Notes: generated from the sequence alone by a model not told the origin. Shown: positions 52,660 to 61,648, counted from the stretch's first letter. The stretch is 64,000 nucleotides of DNA from Jeotgalibaca sp052266715 (GCA_052266715.1 JBQPRB010000007.1), one strand, 5' to 3'. Numbers and translations are program-made.

Positions 52660-53568
52660 ATGAAGATTGGTTTAATTGGTTTAGGAAAAATGGGTTACCC
52701 ATTGTTGCAAAATATGCGGGAGAATAACATTGAAGTTGTTGCACACGACATAAACCCTGAAATACGCGCATCAGTTGAGGAATGTGGCGGTGAGTTTTGT
52801 CAATCGGTTCAAACTATCGTGGATGCATTGGGTCAGGAGCAAAAAGTCATCTGGTTGATGCTGCCGGCTGGAGCCCCTACCGAAAATGTTTTCCAGGAAG
52901 TGTTGCCTCTTTTAAGAGAAGGCGATATTCTGATTGAAGGTGGGAATACCCATTTTGAAGATTCTAAACGACGCCATCAAGAAGCAGCTACAAGAGGGGT
53001 TTCTTTTTTTGACGTAGGGACATCCGGGGGCGTGAGCGGTGCCAGAAATGGTGCCTGCATGATGATTGGTGGCGATGCGGAACGTTTCAAAGAAATCGAA
53101 TTTCTGTTTGAAGCTATTAACGTTGAGAATGGCTATTTCTACGCAGGCGAGAGTGGCAGCGGGCATTATCTGAAAATGGTTCATAACGGGATTGAATATG
53201 GTATGATGCAAGCAATCGGGGAAGGGTTTAATTTACTTCATCACAGTGAATATCCTTATGACTTAGCGAAAGTCGCGAAAGTGTGGAATCACGGTTCCGT
53301 TATTCGCAGTTGGTTAATGGAATTGACCGAATCGCTATTATTGAAAGACGCAAATATGACCGATTTGGAAGGAGCGATTCCTTCGTCGGGCGAAGGGCGT
53401 TGGACGGTAGAAGAGGCTCTAAAACACCAAGTTTCTCTACCTGTCATCACACAGGCATTAATGGTGCGTTTTGCATCGACTGATCAAGAAAAATACGGGG
53501 AAAAAGTGGTTGCCTCTTTGCGAAATGAGTTTGGAGGACATGCAATTCCTGTTAGAGAGGACGATTAA
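52660..53568 (+). CDS. 6-phosphogluconate dehydrogenase, short (YqeC/Gnd) type
   Basis: This 302-residue enzyme decarboxylates 6-phosphogluconate to ribulose-5-phosphate, probably with NAD. The start MKIGLIGLGKMGYPLLQNM is the dinucleotide fold and FFDVGTSGGVSGARNGACMMIGG and YLKMVHNGIEYGMMQAIGEG are the substrate and catalytic Lys regions. The short form is typical of NAD-preferring enzymes linked to gluconate use. GACGGAGGTAATT precedes ATG 52660, and the gluconate kinase gene follows with no gap. Confidence 0.9.
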   Translation: MKIGLIGLGKMGYPLLQNMRENNIEVVAHDINPEIRASVEECGGEFCQSVQTIVDALGQEQKVIWLMLPAGAPTENVFQEVLPLLREGDILIEGGNTHFEDSKRRHQEAATRGVSFFDVGTSGGVSGARNGACMMIGGDAERFKEIEFLFEAINVENGYFYAGESGSGHYLKMVHNGIEYGMMQAIGEGFNLLHHSEYPYDLAKVAKVWNHGSVIRSWLMELTESLLLKDANMTDLEGAIPSSGEGRWTVEEALKHQVSLPVITQALMVRFASTDQEKYGEKVVASLRNEFGGHAIPVREDD

Positions 53569-55026
53569 ATGCAATATAAAATAGGCGTCGACATTGGCAC
53601 GACCAGTACGAAAGCAGTGTTATTTGATGAAAAAAATAATATTAAAGCAATTGCGAATGAAGCTTATCCAACCTTTCGTCCTACTCCTGAAAAATCGGAG
53701 CAGGACCCAAAACAAATCTATGAAGCCTTTAGACGAGCAATTAAGCAACTGACAGCGCAAGTGGAGCCGGATGGGGAAGTTTTATTCTTGTCCTTTTCCA
53801 GTGCTATGCATGCCTTAATGGCGGTTGATGAAGCGGGACAACCTTTAACGAATATGTGGATTTGGTCCGACAATCGGGCACAAAGACAAATCGAAAAACT
53901 AAAGCAACAGGCCGACTGGCAAAAATATTATCATCAAACGGGGACACCGGTACATCCGATGAGTCCCTTTGCGAAGTTGTTGTGGATGCAGGAAGAGACG
54001 ACACTTTGTGAACATGCTTTTAAGCTGATCGGGATAAAGGAATATCTGTTCTATCATTTGACCGGCAAATATGTGATTGATTATTCAATCGCTTCTGCAA
54101 CAGGACTATTCAATATTCACGACCTGGAATGGGATAACGAGATTTTAGCGGAGTTACAAATTTCCCCTGAAAAATTATCGCAACCCGTGGATGTGACGAC
54201 AGCTTTTGCTTTCCAAGATGCCCAGGTTGCCTTGGAACTCGGCCTTTCCGAACGAACGCAACTTATCATAGGTGCGAGTGACGGCTGTTTGGCCAATTTA
54301 GGAACGGGTGCAAACGACAAAGGGGAAGTTGCCATAACGATTGGTACCAGTGGCGCATTGCGGATGACAATGGACAAACCATACCTGGATCCAGAAGGAC
54401 GCACGTTTTGTTATTATTTGTCACCTGGAAAATGGGTGGTCGGAGGAGCTGTCAATAACGGAGGCAATGTGCTCGAATGGCTAAATAACATTCTTTATGA
54501 AGAAGACAAGCGTATTTACAGTGAAATGCCACTTGCACTAAAGGAGACGGATATTGGCGCTGAAGGGTTACTATTCATCCCTTACTTGAACGGCGAACGC
54601 GCACCACTTTGGGATGGGACTGCGCGTGGAACCTTTCATGGCTTAAGTGCTTTTCATGGTAAAAAGCATCTGATTCGGGCTGCACTTGAAGGTGTTATGT
54701 TCAATTTGAAGGAAGTCTTAAACATCTTGGAAGAAATTGGTGGCGAAACGCTGGCGATTAAAGCATCCGGTGGCTTTTTAGCATCGGACGAATGGGCACA
54801 ACTTGCGGCTGATATTCTCGGTTATCCACTGACTGTTTCTCATTCGCTTGAAAGTTCAAGTCTTGGAGCCATTCTTTTGGTTGAAGAAGATCATGGGGTA
54901 CTTACTGAAGGGAAACAAATCCTTTCGCGTGCTAAATTTGTTGAAGCCTATGCCATCCACTACAAGAATTATATTCGCCATCGAAATGCACTGCGTCATT
55001 TAGAACTACAAAAGGACACTTTCTGA
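53569..55026 (+). CDS. gntK: Gluconokinase (FGGY family)
   Basis: This FGGY-family kinase of 485 residues phosphorylates gluconate to 6-phosphogluconate. It shows YKIGVDIGTTSTKAVLFDEKN, LTNMWIWSDNRAQ, VAITIGTSGALR and the C-terminal ASGGFLASDEWAQLAADIL, the pattern of Gram-positive GntK. The ATG follows the dehydrogenase stop directly. The product of this kinase is the substrate of the preceding enzyme, so the two form a complete gluconate branch into the pentose phosphate pathway. Confidence 0.88.
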   Translation: MQYKIGVDIGTTSTKAVLFDEKNNIKAIANEAYPTFRPTPEKSEQDPKQIYEAFRRAIKQLTAQVEPDGEVLFLSFSSAMHALMAVDEAGQPLTNMWIWSDNRAQRQIEKLKQQADWQKYYHQTGTPVHPMSPFAKLLWMQEETTLCEHAFKLIGIKEYLFYHLTGKYVIDYSIASATGLFNIHDLEWDNEILAELQISPEKLSQPVDVTTAFAFQDAQVALELGLSERTQLIIGASDGCLANLGTGANDKGEVAITIGTSGALRMTMDKPYLDPEGRTFCYYLSPGKWVVGGAVNNGGNVLEWLNNILYEEDKRIYSEMPLALKETDIGAEGLLFIPYLNGERAPLWDGTARGTFHGLSAFHGKKHLIRAALEGVMFNLKEVLNILEEIGGETLAIKASGGFLASDEWAQLAADILGYPLTVSHSLESSSLGAILLVEEDHGVLTEGKQILSRAKFVEAYAIHYKNYIRHRNALRHLELQKDTF

Positions 55027-55090
55027 CAATTTTCTCGTGTATACTAAAAGGATACAATGATAGACGAGAGTAGGGCAGGAATTGGAAATA

Positions 55091-56122
55091 ATGGATTTAG
55101 TTTTGACGATTGGTATGGGTGTGCTGGGAGCTTATTTGGGCCGACGATTTAAAGTGCCAGCCAGTTTTATGTTGGGTCCCATGTTCGCAGTGGCGGTATT
55201 CAATATTTTGACAGATGGTGCGACTTATCCGACTTTTATGAAAAACTTTACGCAAATGGTTTCTGGAACATTCATCGGTGCGGGTATCAGCAAGAAAGAC
55301 GTGAAATTGTTACGGAAAATGATTATCCCTGCAATTCTTAATATTGTAGTGTTAATCATTTTTAGTTTGTTGATGGCGCTCGTACTCGCTAAAGTAGGCG
55401 GTTTTTCTTTTGCCACCGCTGCTTTTGCAACAGCCCCAGGCGGCTTGGTTGACATGGTCATTGTCAGTCTGGATATGGGCGCGGACCCAGCCATCGTTTC
55501 GGTGATGCAAACCGTACGTTTGTTTAGTATTATCGGGCTGTTTCCAGCTATTTTCTCCCGGATGATTTCCAAGGGAGATTCTTTACAGGACACAATGGTT
55601 CCACAAAAAGTAGCTGAACAAAAACGAGGACGGATTTGGCTGACAGCACTTATTGGAATGGTTGGCGGAGTGATAGGATTCTTTTCCGGTGTGCCAGCCG
55701 GTCCGCTTATTTTCTCGATGATTGCCGTAGGTGCACAAAATATTTCAACCCAATCTGCAGTCATGCCTGTTCAAATCAAACAAATAGCCCAAATTTCAGC
55801 GGGTATTTTGATTGGCTCATCCATTCATTTTGAAGCCATCTTGGCGTTAAAGGATGCGATTGTCCCTGCTATCATCATGATTGTGGGATATCTTACCCTA
55901 GTGGTGGTGATGGCCTCCTTCTTTTATAAAACTGGTAAACTCAGTCTGGCCACTGCCTTATTTTCCTGTGCGCCAGGAGGAGCCAGTGATTTGGCGTTGC
56001 TAGCGATTGATTATAATGCCAATGCTGCAGTTATTTCTTTGATGCAAACATTCCGAATGGTGATGGTGATTACCTTTTATCCGACCGCCATATTGTTGGT
56101 AAATAATTTATTGCAATTATAG
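55091..56122 (+). CDS. AbrB family membrane protein
   Basis: This 343-residue protein has about ten membrane segments in two repeats, each with an aromatic-free glycine-rich motif: GVLGAYLGRRFKVPASFMLGPM and ATAPGGLVDMVIVSLDMGADPAIVSVMQ in the first half, FSGVPAGPLIFSMIAVG and SCAPGGASDLALLAIDYNANAAVISLMQT in the second. It belongs to the AbrB (ammonia monooxygenase-like) membrane family; it is not the DNA-binding AbrB. It resembles a permease but no substrate is known. GGGCAGGA before ATG 55091 favours this start over TTG 55082. It may extend the gluconate operon. Confidence 0.8.
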   Translation: MDLVLTIGMGVLGAYLGRRFKVPASFMLGPMFAVAVFNILTDGATYPTFMKNFTQMVSGTFIGAGISKKDVKLLRKMIIPAILNIVVLIIFSLLMALVLAKVGGFSFATAAFATAPGGLVDMVIVSLDMGADPAIVSVMQTVRLFSIIGLFPAIFSRMISKGDSLQDTMVPQKVAEQKRGRIWLTALIGMVGGVIGFFSGVPAGPLIFSMIAVGAQNISTQSAVMPVQIKQIAQISAGILIGSSIHFEAILALKDAIVPAIIMIVGYLTLVVVMASFFYKTGKLSLATALFSCAPGGASDLALLAIDYNANAAVISLMQTFRMVMVITFYPTAILLVNNLLQL

Positions 56123-56192
56123 GGAAAAACTTAATGCCTCTTGAAGCCAATCTATGCTATATTTTAGTAAGGACAACATAGGAGGCAATTAA

Positions 56193-56546
56193 ATGATTCA
56201 ATTTTACGGACACTCGACTTGCACAACGTGTAAGATGGCAGAAAAATGGTTGGAAGAAAGTGGCATTGCATACGAATGGAAAAACATTAAGGAAACGACT
56301 CCCGATCGTGAAGTACTTCGTGACATTCTGGAAACGGAAAAACTGACAACAAAGCGTTTATTTAATACGAGTGGAAATCTTTATAAAGAGCTTGGTCTCA
56401 AAGATAAAATCGAGACCATGTCCCTTGAGGGAAAATTAGATTTGTTGGAAAGTGACGGGATGTTAATCCGTCGTCCGTTCCTATTTGATGGAAATACCGT
56501 ATCAGTAGGTTATAATGAAGATATGTTCAACGAAATATGGAAGTAG
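56193..56546 (+). CDS. ArsC/Spx-family thioredoxin-fold protein (YusI-like)
   Basis: This 117-residue protein has the arsenate-reductase-like thioredoxin fold with a CXXC pair, Cys10 and Cys13 (GHSTCTTCKMAEKWL), and the RPFLFDGNTVSVGY segment near the end. It is closest to YusI, which lies beside gcvH in Bacillus, as here. It is unlikely to be Spx because the C-terminal half lacks the RNA polymerase-binding pattern I would expect. Its redox target is unknown. AGGAGGCAATTAA precedes ATG 56193. Confidence 0.83.
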   Translation: MIQFYGHSTCTTCKMAEKWLEESGIAYEWKNIKETTPDREVLRDILETEKLTTKRLFNTSGNLYKELGLKDKIETMSLEGKLDLLESDGMLIRRPFLFDGNTVSVGYNEDMFNEIWK

Positions 56547-56553
56547 GGATAAT

Positions 56554-56910
56554 ATGACTGCAGTAAAATTTAGTGAAGAAGGATTCTGGATTGAAAAGAA
56601 AGAAGATACGTTTGTTATCGGACTTTCGGATAAAGGCCAAGACGATTTGGGGGAAGTCAGTTTTGTAGACTTACCATCAACAGGTGCCATCAAAAAAGAG
56701 GATGTCCTAATCGGTGTGGAAGCAGCAAAAGCTGTCACGGAATTAACGGTTCCTTTTTCGGGAACAATCAGTGAGGTTAACTCCGACCTAGAAGACGATC
56801 CAAGTACTTTAAACAGTAATAATCGTGAAGAAACATGGATTGTTAAAATGACCGATGTTTCCGACACAGATTTCGAAGCTTTATTAAATGAATCAGGTTT
56901 CGAAGGTTAA
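56554..56910 (+). CDS. gcvH: Glycine cleavage system H-like lipoyl protein
   Basis: This 118-residue lipoyl-domain protein carries the lipoyl lysine, Lys59, in GVEAAKAVTELTVPFSG. No other glycine cleavage genes lie nearby. In Firmicutes GcvH also acts as the carrier from which lipoyl groups are moved to 2-oxoacid dehydrogenases, so an orphan copy is plausible as a lipoyl donor. It starts 7 bases after the YusI-like gene, and its own ATG 56554 is preceded by TAGGGATA. Confidence 0.88.
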   Translation: MTAVKFSEEGFWIEKKEDTFVIGLSDKGQDDLGEVSFVDLPSTGAIKKEDVLIGVEAAKAVTELTVPFSGTISEVNSDLEDDPSTLNSNNREETWIVKMTDVSDTDFEALLNESGFEG

Positions 56911-56966
56911 ATAAAAAAATAGCTGATATCCCAAAAGAGGGGATGTCAGCTATTTTTTGCCATTTG

Positions 56967-57155
56967 GCGACGGTTAAGAAATGAGTAAATAGCTAACAGG
57001 CGTGAAATCACTAATTGGCGACGGTTAAAAGTTCTACGGGTAGCTAACCGTCGTGATTTCCTAAAAAAGCGACGATTAGGGAATGAACGAGCAGCTAACA
57101 GGCGCGAAATCTCTAATTGACGACGATTAACAATTGTCTGGATCTCTAATCGTCG
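56967..57155. repeat. Array of four hairpins with an exact 51-bp period (CGACGRTTA type)
   Basis: The left arm GCGACGGTTA or GCGACGATTA occurs at 56967, 57018, 57069 and 57120 (first base A in the last), always 51 bases apart. The right arms TAGCTAACAGGCG, TAGCTAACCGTCG, CAGCTAACAGGCG and TCTCTAATCGTCG follow at 56990, 57041, 57092 and 57143, also 51 bases apart. Each unit is an imperfect stem-loop of about 37 bases. The array lies between gcvH (+) and the AraC-type gene (-), a convergent pair, and probably serves both as terminator. Confidence 0.85.
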
Positions 57156-57172
57156 TTTTTTAAAACGAATCA

Positions 57173-57919
57173 TCAATCTTCCTCAGCCATCTGTTTCATA
57201 TACTCAGTGGGGAAGCAACCTGTGTAATTCTTAAATACTTTACTGAAATAGGAGCTGCTATTGAAACCACAGTTCAAGGCAACATTGGTGACGACAGTCT
57301 TCCCAGTTCGAAACAACATTTTCGCATATTCAATGCGTTGGTAATTTACATATTCTGTTAAATTTCTACCGGTTTCTTGTTTAAATTTCCGCGATAAGTA
57401 GGCAGGGTGAAAATGCAAGGCTTCGGCAACATGATTAACACTCACATCATCGGTAAAATGAGCATCCACATATAGTATGACATCTCGTATTGCCGCGGTA
57501 TAATTCTTCATCGAAAAATCACGTACCATGTCACAAAAGGCCTTTGCCATATCATGCGCCAACACTTCGTCTAAATATTTTGCTGAAGTGGCATTTTCTA
57601 TTAATGTCGCAAATTTCTCTGACATCAAGTGTAAATAAACGGGTGGAACCCCGCCGTATTTAGCGGCCACACGCATCAGCGTTTTTCGAGTAATCAGCCC
57701 ATTTTTACGGTCTCGTAAATAATCATCTTGCATACGGATTACACGCGTATCGAAATTATTAGGGGCACCGACTAACTTGAATAAATCAACATATTCTTCG
57801 TAACTCCCATGCATAATGGCGGTTATCATTCGCTCTTCCATTTCATACCGGTAATTTATTTCTTTAGCATCTATTAACTCCATGCGGTTCTGGAATTCAG
57901 CATCCATTTTCAGCGACAC
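57173..57919 (-). CDS. AraC-family regulator of the glucuronide locus
   Basis: This 248-residue protein has the two AraC helix-turn-helix motifs at its C-terminus (VSVNHVAEALHFHPAYLSRKFKQETG and VTNVALNCGFNSSSYFSKVFKNYTG). The N-terminal part does not show a cupin pattern that I recognise. The start is a GTG at 57919 behind GGAGGTGG; a longer ATG at 57943 would put that site inside the gene. It is divergent from the transporter gene of the beta-glucuronidase locus and is its likely activator. Confidence 0.82.
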   Translation of the reverse strand: MSLKMDAEFQNRMELIDAKEINYRYEMEERMITAIMHGSYEEYVDLFKLVGAPNNFDTRVIRMQDDYLRDRKNGLITRKTLMRVAAKYGGVPPVYLHLMSEKFATLIENATSAKYLDEVLAHDMAKAFCDMVRDFSMKNYTAAIRDVILYVDAHFTDDVSVNHVAEALHFHPAYLSRKFKQETGRNLTEYVNYQRIEYAKMLFRTGKTVVTNVALNCGFNSSSYFSKVFKNYTGCFPTEYMKQMAEED

Positions 57920-58014
57920 ACGAACCACCTCCGTCTTAATCATATCATATTAACGCATTTTAAAGAGGTTGAAAAATTACATGGTCCTCTCGGATATGTA
58001 CAAGAATTAAGCGA

Positions 58015-58030
58015 TGTAAGCGCATATAAT
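58015..58030 (+). promoter_or_regulatory. Promoter region of the glucuronide transporter with cre-like site
   Basis: TGTAAGCGCATATA at 58015 matches the cre consensus with one mismatch (T for the conserved C at position 13) and overlaps a perfect TATAAT at 58025. No good -35 box is seen, as expected for a promoter that needs an AraC-type activator. CcpA binding here would repress the locus. Confidence 0.5.
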
Positions 58031-58076
58031 TACCTCAAGGAATCAAAGTGAAAAGGTTTACTTAGGAGGAAAAGAT

Positions 58077-59597
58077 ATGGAGAGAAACAAAAAAGAAACA
58101 AAGCCGTCACAATACCGGACAGCTAAGTTTTATGAAATTATTCTATTTTCAACAAACAATACGGCTACGAATTTTTATAACTTCATGATGGGATTTGTGA
58201 CTTATTATGCGGTTGGTGTAGCGGGATTAGCTGTCTTCTTAATTTCAACATTATTAACAGCTATGCGTATTTTTGATGGGGTGGTCGATCCTTTTATTGG
58301 ATACGTGATTGACAAAACCGATGGTAAATTTGGTAAATTTCGTCCTTACATTTGGATTGGGAATTTGACCATGATTGGAACCATCGTTCTTCTGTTTCAA
58401 ACGACGCACCTTGTGCCCGAAAACTTCCGATTGTATTATTTTTTGGCAGTTTATGCGGTCTACATATTAGGCTATTCCCTACAAACAACTGTTACCAAAG
58501 CTGGGCAAAACGTTATTACTAACGATCCGAAACAACGTCCGTTGTTCAGTATGTTTGATGGGATTTTTACGACCCTCTTTTATTCAACGGCAGGCATTTA
58601 TGTTTCTAACTACTTGAGTTCAAAATACAACGGAGAGTTTGGTCTCGACTTCTTTACGGAATTTTCCACGACATTTATGGTGGGTTCCTTGATATTGACT
58701 GTTTTAGCAACAATCGGAATTTGGAAAAAAGACCGTACTGAATTCTTTGGTTTGGGAGCCGAAAACCAAACGGATAATATTAAATTTAAAGACTACGCGA
58801 AAATTGTCAAAGAAAATCGTGCCCTGCAAATGTTGACGCTCGCAGCTTCAACAGACAAATTAGGAAGTAAAATAAAATCCAACTCCATTTCTGGAGTTCT
58901 CTTCTTTGGTATTATCATAGGGGATTATGGGTTGATGGGTGCACTTTCGGCCATCTCTATTCTACCAGGTATTTTCTTCAACGTTTTTGGGAGCATGATT
59001 GCACGTAAATTGGGCCAAAAGAGAACCTATGTACTTGCGCAAAGTTCTGCATTTTTAGTTAATGGATTGATGATGTTGGTCGTTTTAATGGGGGACCCTA
59101 CAAAAATTTCCTTATCCAATCCTAACTTGATGACTGTTCTGTTTGTTGGTTTGTTTATCCTGGCTACAGTTCAAAACACAGGGGATGCCATGCAAATCTC
59201 GATGATTTCGGACGTTACCGATTATGAGACAGCACGTTCAGGTGCTTATGTACCTGGTTTAATTGGGACAATCTTCTCCTTCGTCGATAATTTCTTCTCG
59301 TCATTCTCAAATAGTATTGTAGGTTTCGTTATTGCCATGGTTGGTTATACAAATACGCTTCCAGAAGTAGGTGATGCTTCTACACCACTCCTAATTTTGT
59401 TAGGCATTGGACTTTATCTAGGCGGACCGATGTTAGGATGGTTGTGTTCCATGATTGCGATGAGATTCTATCCACTGGATGGTAAGAAGATGGAAGAAGT
59501 TCAGGCAATTATTTTAGAAAGAAAAGAGAAGGGCTTGATTACAGAAGATATTCACGAAGTGACCGATGAATTCGCAGTTATCAAAGCAGAAATATAA
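58077..59597 (+). CDS. GPH-family glycoside/glucuronide transporter
   Basis: This 506-residue protein has 12 membrane segments and is a member of the glycoside-pentoside-hexuronide cation symporters (MelB/UidB-like). RIFDGVVDPFIGYVIDKTDGKFGKFRPY near residues 65-95 is the family signature, and GDAMQISMISDVTDYETARSGAY is the later one. It likely imports beta-glucuronides with a cation and without phosphorylation. TTAGGAGGAAAAGAT precedes ATG 58077. The uidA gene lies 134 bases downstream and the AraC regulator upstream. Confidence 0.9.
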   Translation: MERNKKETKPSQYRTAKFYEIILFSTNNTATNFYNFMMGFVTYYAVGVAGLAVFLISTLLTAMRIFDGVVDPFIGYVIDKTDGKFGKFRPYIWIGNLTMIGTIVLLFQTTHLVPENFRLYYFLAVYAVYILGYSLQTTVTKAGQNVITNDPKQRPLFSMFDGIFTTLFYSTAGIYVSNYLSSKYNGEFGLDFFTEFSTTFMVGSLILTVLATIGIWKKDRTEFFGLGAENQTDNIKFKDYAKIVKENRALQMLTLAASTDKLGSKIKSNSISGVLFFGIIIGDYGLMGALSAISILPGIFFNVFGSMIARKLGQKRTYVLAQSSAFLVNGLMMLVVLMGDPTKISLSNPNLMTVLFVGLFILATVQNTGDAMQISMISDVTDYETARSGAYVPGLIGTIFSFVDNFFSSFSNSIVGFVIAMVGYTNTLPEVGDASTPLLILLGIGLYLGGPMLGWLCSMIAMRFYPLDGKKMEEVQAIILERKEKGLITEDIHEVTDEFAVIKAEI

Positions 59598-59607
59598 GAT
59601 TCGGGTA

Positions 59608-59646
59608 AACACACAACCCTTCCTTGAGGGTTGTGTTGTTTTTTTA
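59608..59646 (+). terminator. Terminator between transporter and uidA genes
   Basis: AACACACAACCCT pairs with AGGGTTGTGTTGTT around TCCTTG and is followed by seven T. uidA may thus depend on its own promoter or on read-through. Confidence 0.85.
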
Positions 59647-59730
59647 CAAATATAAGTTAGTTTTGTTCTTGCGGAAAATGTTTTTATTTTCTAAAGTAAA
59701 GAAGGAATACTCACGAACGGGGGAAAATAG

Positions 59731-61527
59731 ATGCTTTATCCAATTATGACAGAATCACGTACCGTTTTAGATTTAAACGGGATATGGAAGTTTTTGCTAG
59801 CTAACGATGAGATATTGGTGGACACAACGCGTCCTTTGGAAACGGACGGGGTTATGGCTGTACCGGGATCTTTCAACGATCAAGGCGCCATTGACAAAAT
59901 TCGATTTCATGTAGGGGACGTTTGGTATGAACGTGAATTTTCGCTACCCAAAACAGTGATGAACGAGCGCTTGGTATTGCGTTTTGGATCTGTGACGCAT
60001 TTTGCGACCGTTTATGTAAACGGAAAACAAATTTTCGAACACAAAGGAGGTTTTACACCGTTTGAAGTAGCTATTAATGATTACGTCAAAGCTGGTAAAA
60101 ACCGTTTAACTCTGAAAGTGAATAACGTCTTGGACTACACAACCTTACCAGTCGGGATGTATAAAGAATATTATGATGAAGACTTGCAACGTAATGTTAA
60201 AAAGAATGAACCGAACTTCGACTTCTTTAACTATGCAGGTATCCATCGTCCGGTTAAAATTTATACCACACCAGCTTCTTACATTGAAGACTTAATCTTT
60301 ACTTTCGATGTTGAAGGGGCTAACGCAACCATCCATCCAGATGTAAAAACAGTCGGATCTTTTGACGAGGTTAAAATTACTGCGTTGGATGAAGAAGGTA
60401 ATGTAGTGGCGACTTCAGCAGTGACTGATTCATTCACCATTGAAAACTTCCAAGCTTGGGAACCGATGGCCGCTTATTTGTACACCATGCGTGTAGAAGG
60501 AATCGAAAATGGAGAAGTCGTCGACGTATACGAAGAAGAACTGGGTATACGTACAGTTGAAGTGAAGGACGGCAAATTCTTGATCAACAACAAACCGTTT
60601 TATTTCAAAGGATTCGGGAAACATGAAGATACTCACATTAACGGCCGTGGTTTGAATGAAGCCGCCAACGTACTGGATTTGAACTTGTTCAGATGGATTG
60701 GGGCTAACTCATTCCGTACGTCTCATTATCCCTACTCTGAAGAAATGATGCGTTTAGCGAACCAACAAGGGATTGTTGTCATTGATGAAGTGCCGGCAGT
60801 TGGTCTGTTTGTTGGATTTAATCCTTTCTTAGTAGACAAGGGTGATTTAGGCCGGACCTTCGACGTCATGAATACCCGCGATGCCCATGAACAAGCATTA
60901 CGCGAACTCGTGGACCGGGACAAAAACTTGGCATGCGTGGTGATGTGGTCGGTGGCAAACGAACCCGCTTCACACGAAGAAGGTTCGGCAGAATACTTTG
61001 AACCCTTGACGAATTTTGTGCGTGATTATGATCCTCAACATAGACCAGCAACAATTGTATTTATCCAACACTCATCACCGACGGACAACAAAGTTTCTGA
61101 TTTTCTGGATGTCATTTGTTTGAACCGCTACTATGGTTGGTATGGATTGATAAATGATTTGGACGGAGCAGAAGTTGCACTGCGCAAAGAACTGCAGGCC
61201 TGGAAAGAACGTCATCCCGATAAACCGATTATCTTTACTGAGTATGGTGCCGATACGGTGGCAGGTTATCATTCCATTTCCTCTGCACCTTTTACCGAAG
61301 AATACCAAGTACGATACTACGAAGCGAACCACAAAGTATTCGATGAATTTGATTTGGTTATTGGGGAACAAGTCTGGAACTTTGCGGATTTCGAAACAGC
61401 GCCAGCCACAAAACGTGTGAACGGGAATAAGAAAGGAATCTTCACCCGTGAACGTCAACCGAAAATGATTGCGCATCACTTGAAACAAAGATGGACCAAG
61501 ATACCGGATTTTGGATTTAAGGAATAA
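59731..61527 (+). CDS. uidA: Beta-glucuronidase (GH2)
   Basis: This 598-residue GH2 enzyme removes glucuronic acid from beta-glucuronides. It has the jelly-roll, immunoglobulin-like and TIM-barrel domains in order. The acid/base is Glu411 (MWSVANEP) and the nucleophile Glu504 (IIFTEYGAD). NKKG at 566-569 is the Asn-x-Lys motif that binds the glucuronate carboxylate and separates glucuronidases from galactosidases. It closely follows the E. coli pattern, including a loop near the active site (residues about 370-395) that is shorter than in E. coli. ACGGGGGAAAATAG precedes ATG 59731. The product glucuronate would need enzymes outside this window. Confidence 0.96.
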   Translation: MLYPIMTESRTVLDLNGIWKFLLANDEILVDTTRPLETDGVMAVPGSFNDQGAIDKIRFHVGDVWYEREFSLPKTVMNERLVLRFGSVTHFATVYVNGKQIFEHKGGFTPFEVAINDYVKAGKNRLTLKVNNVLDYTTLPVGMYKEYYDEDLQRNVKKNEPNFDFFNYAGIHRPVKIYTTPASYIEDLIFTFDVEGANATIHPDVKTVGSFDEVKITALDEEGNVVATSAVTDSFTIENFQAWEPMAAYLYTMRVEGIENGEVVDVYEEELGIRTVEVKDGKFLINNKPFYFKGFGKHEDTHINGRGLNEAANVLDLNLFRWIGANSFRTSHYPYSEEMMRLANQQGIVVIDEVPAVGLFVGFNPFLVDKGDLGRTFDVMNTRDAHEQALRELVDRDKNLACVVMWSVANEPASHEEGSAEYFEPLTNFVRDYDPQHRPATIVFIQHSSPTDNKVSDFLDVICLNRYYGWYGLINDLDGAEVALRKELQAWKERHPDKPIIFTEYGADTVAGYHSISSAPFTEEYQVRYYEANHKVFDEFDLVIGEQVWNFADFETAPATKRVNGNKKGIFTRERQPKMIAHHLKQRWTKIPDFGFKE

Positions 61528-61567
61528 GTTCCTTTTTTATCTACTCAATTAATTCGTTATCGATAAA

Positions 61568-61618
61568 ACCTACTAAAAAAGGTAGATTAATTATTCTACT
61601 TTATTTAGTAGGTTTTTT
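61568..61618 (+). terminator. Terminator of uidA
   Basis: AACCTACTAAAAAAGGTAGA and TCTACTTTATTTAGTAGGTT pair around AATTAAT-like loop bases, followed by six T. Confidence 0.85.
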
Positions 61619-61648
61619 GTTTTATACTGTTATAAAGGGGTGATTTTA

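Noticed and set aside
55091..56122. AbrB DNA-binding transition-state regulator
   Set aside because: The family name is shared, but this protein consists of membrane segments in two repeats and has no DNA-binding domain.
56967..57155. 51-bp tandem units as a CRISPR array
   Set aside because: Each unit consists of two short inverted arms with variable loop and linker, there is no conserved 25-40-base direct repeat, and no cas gene is present.
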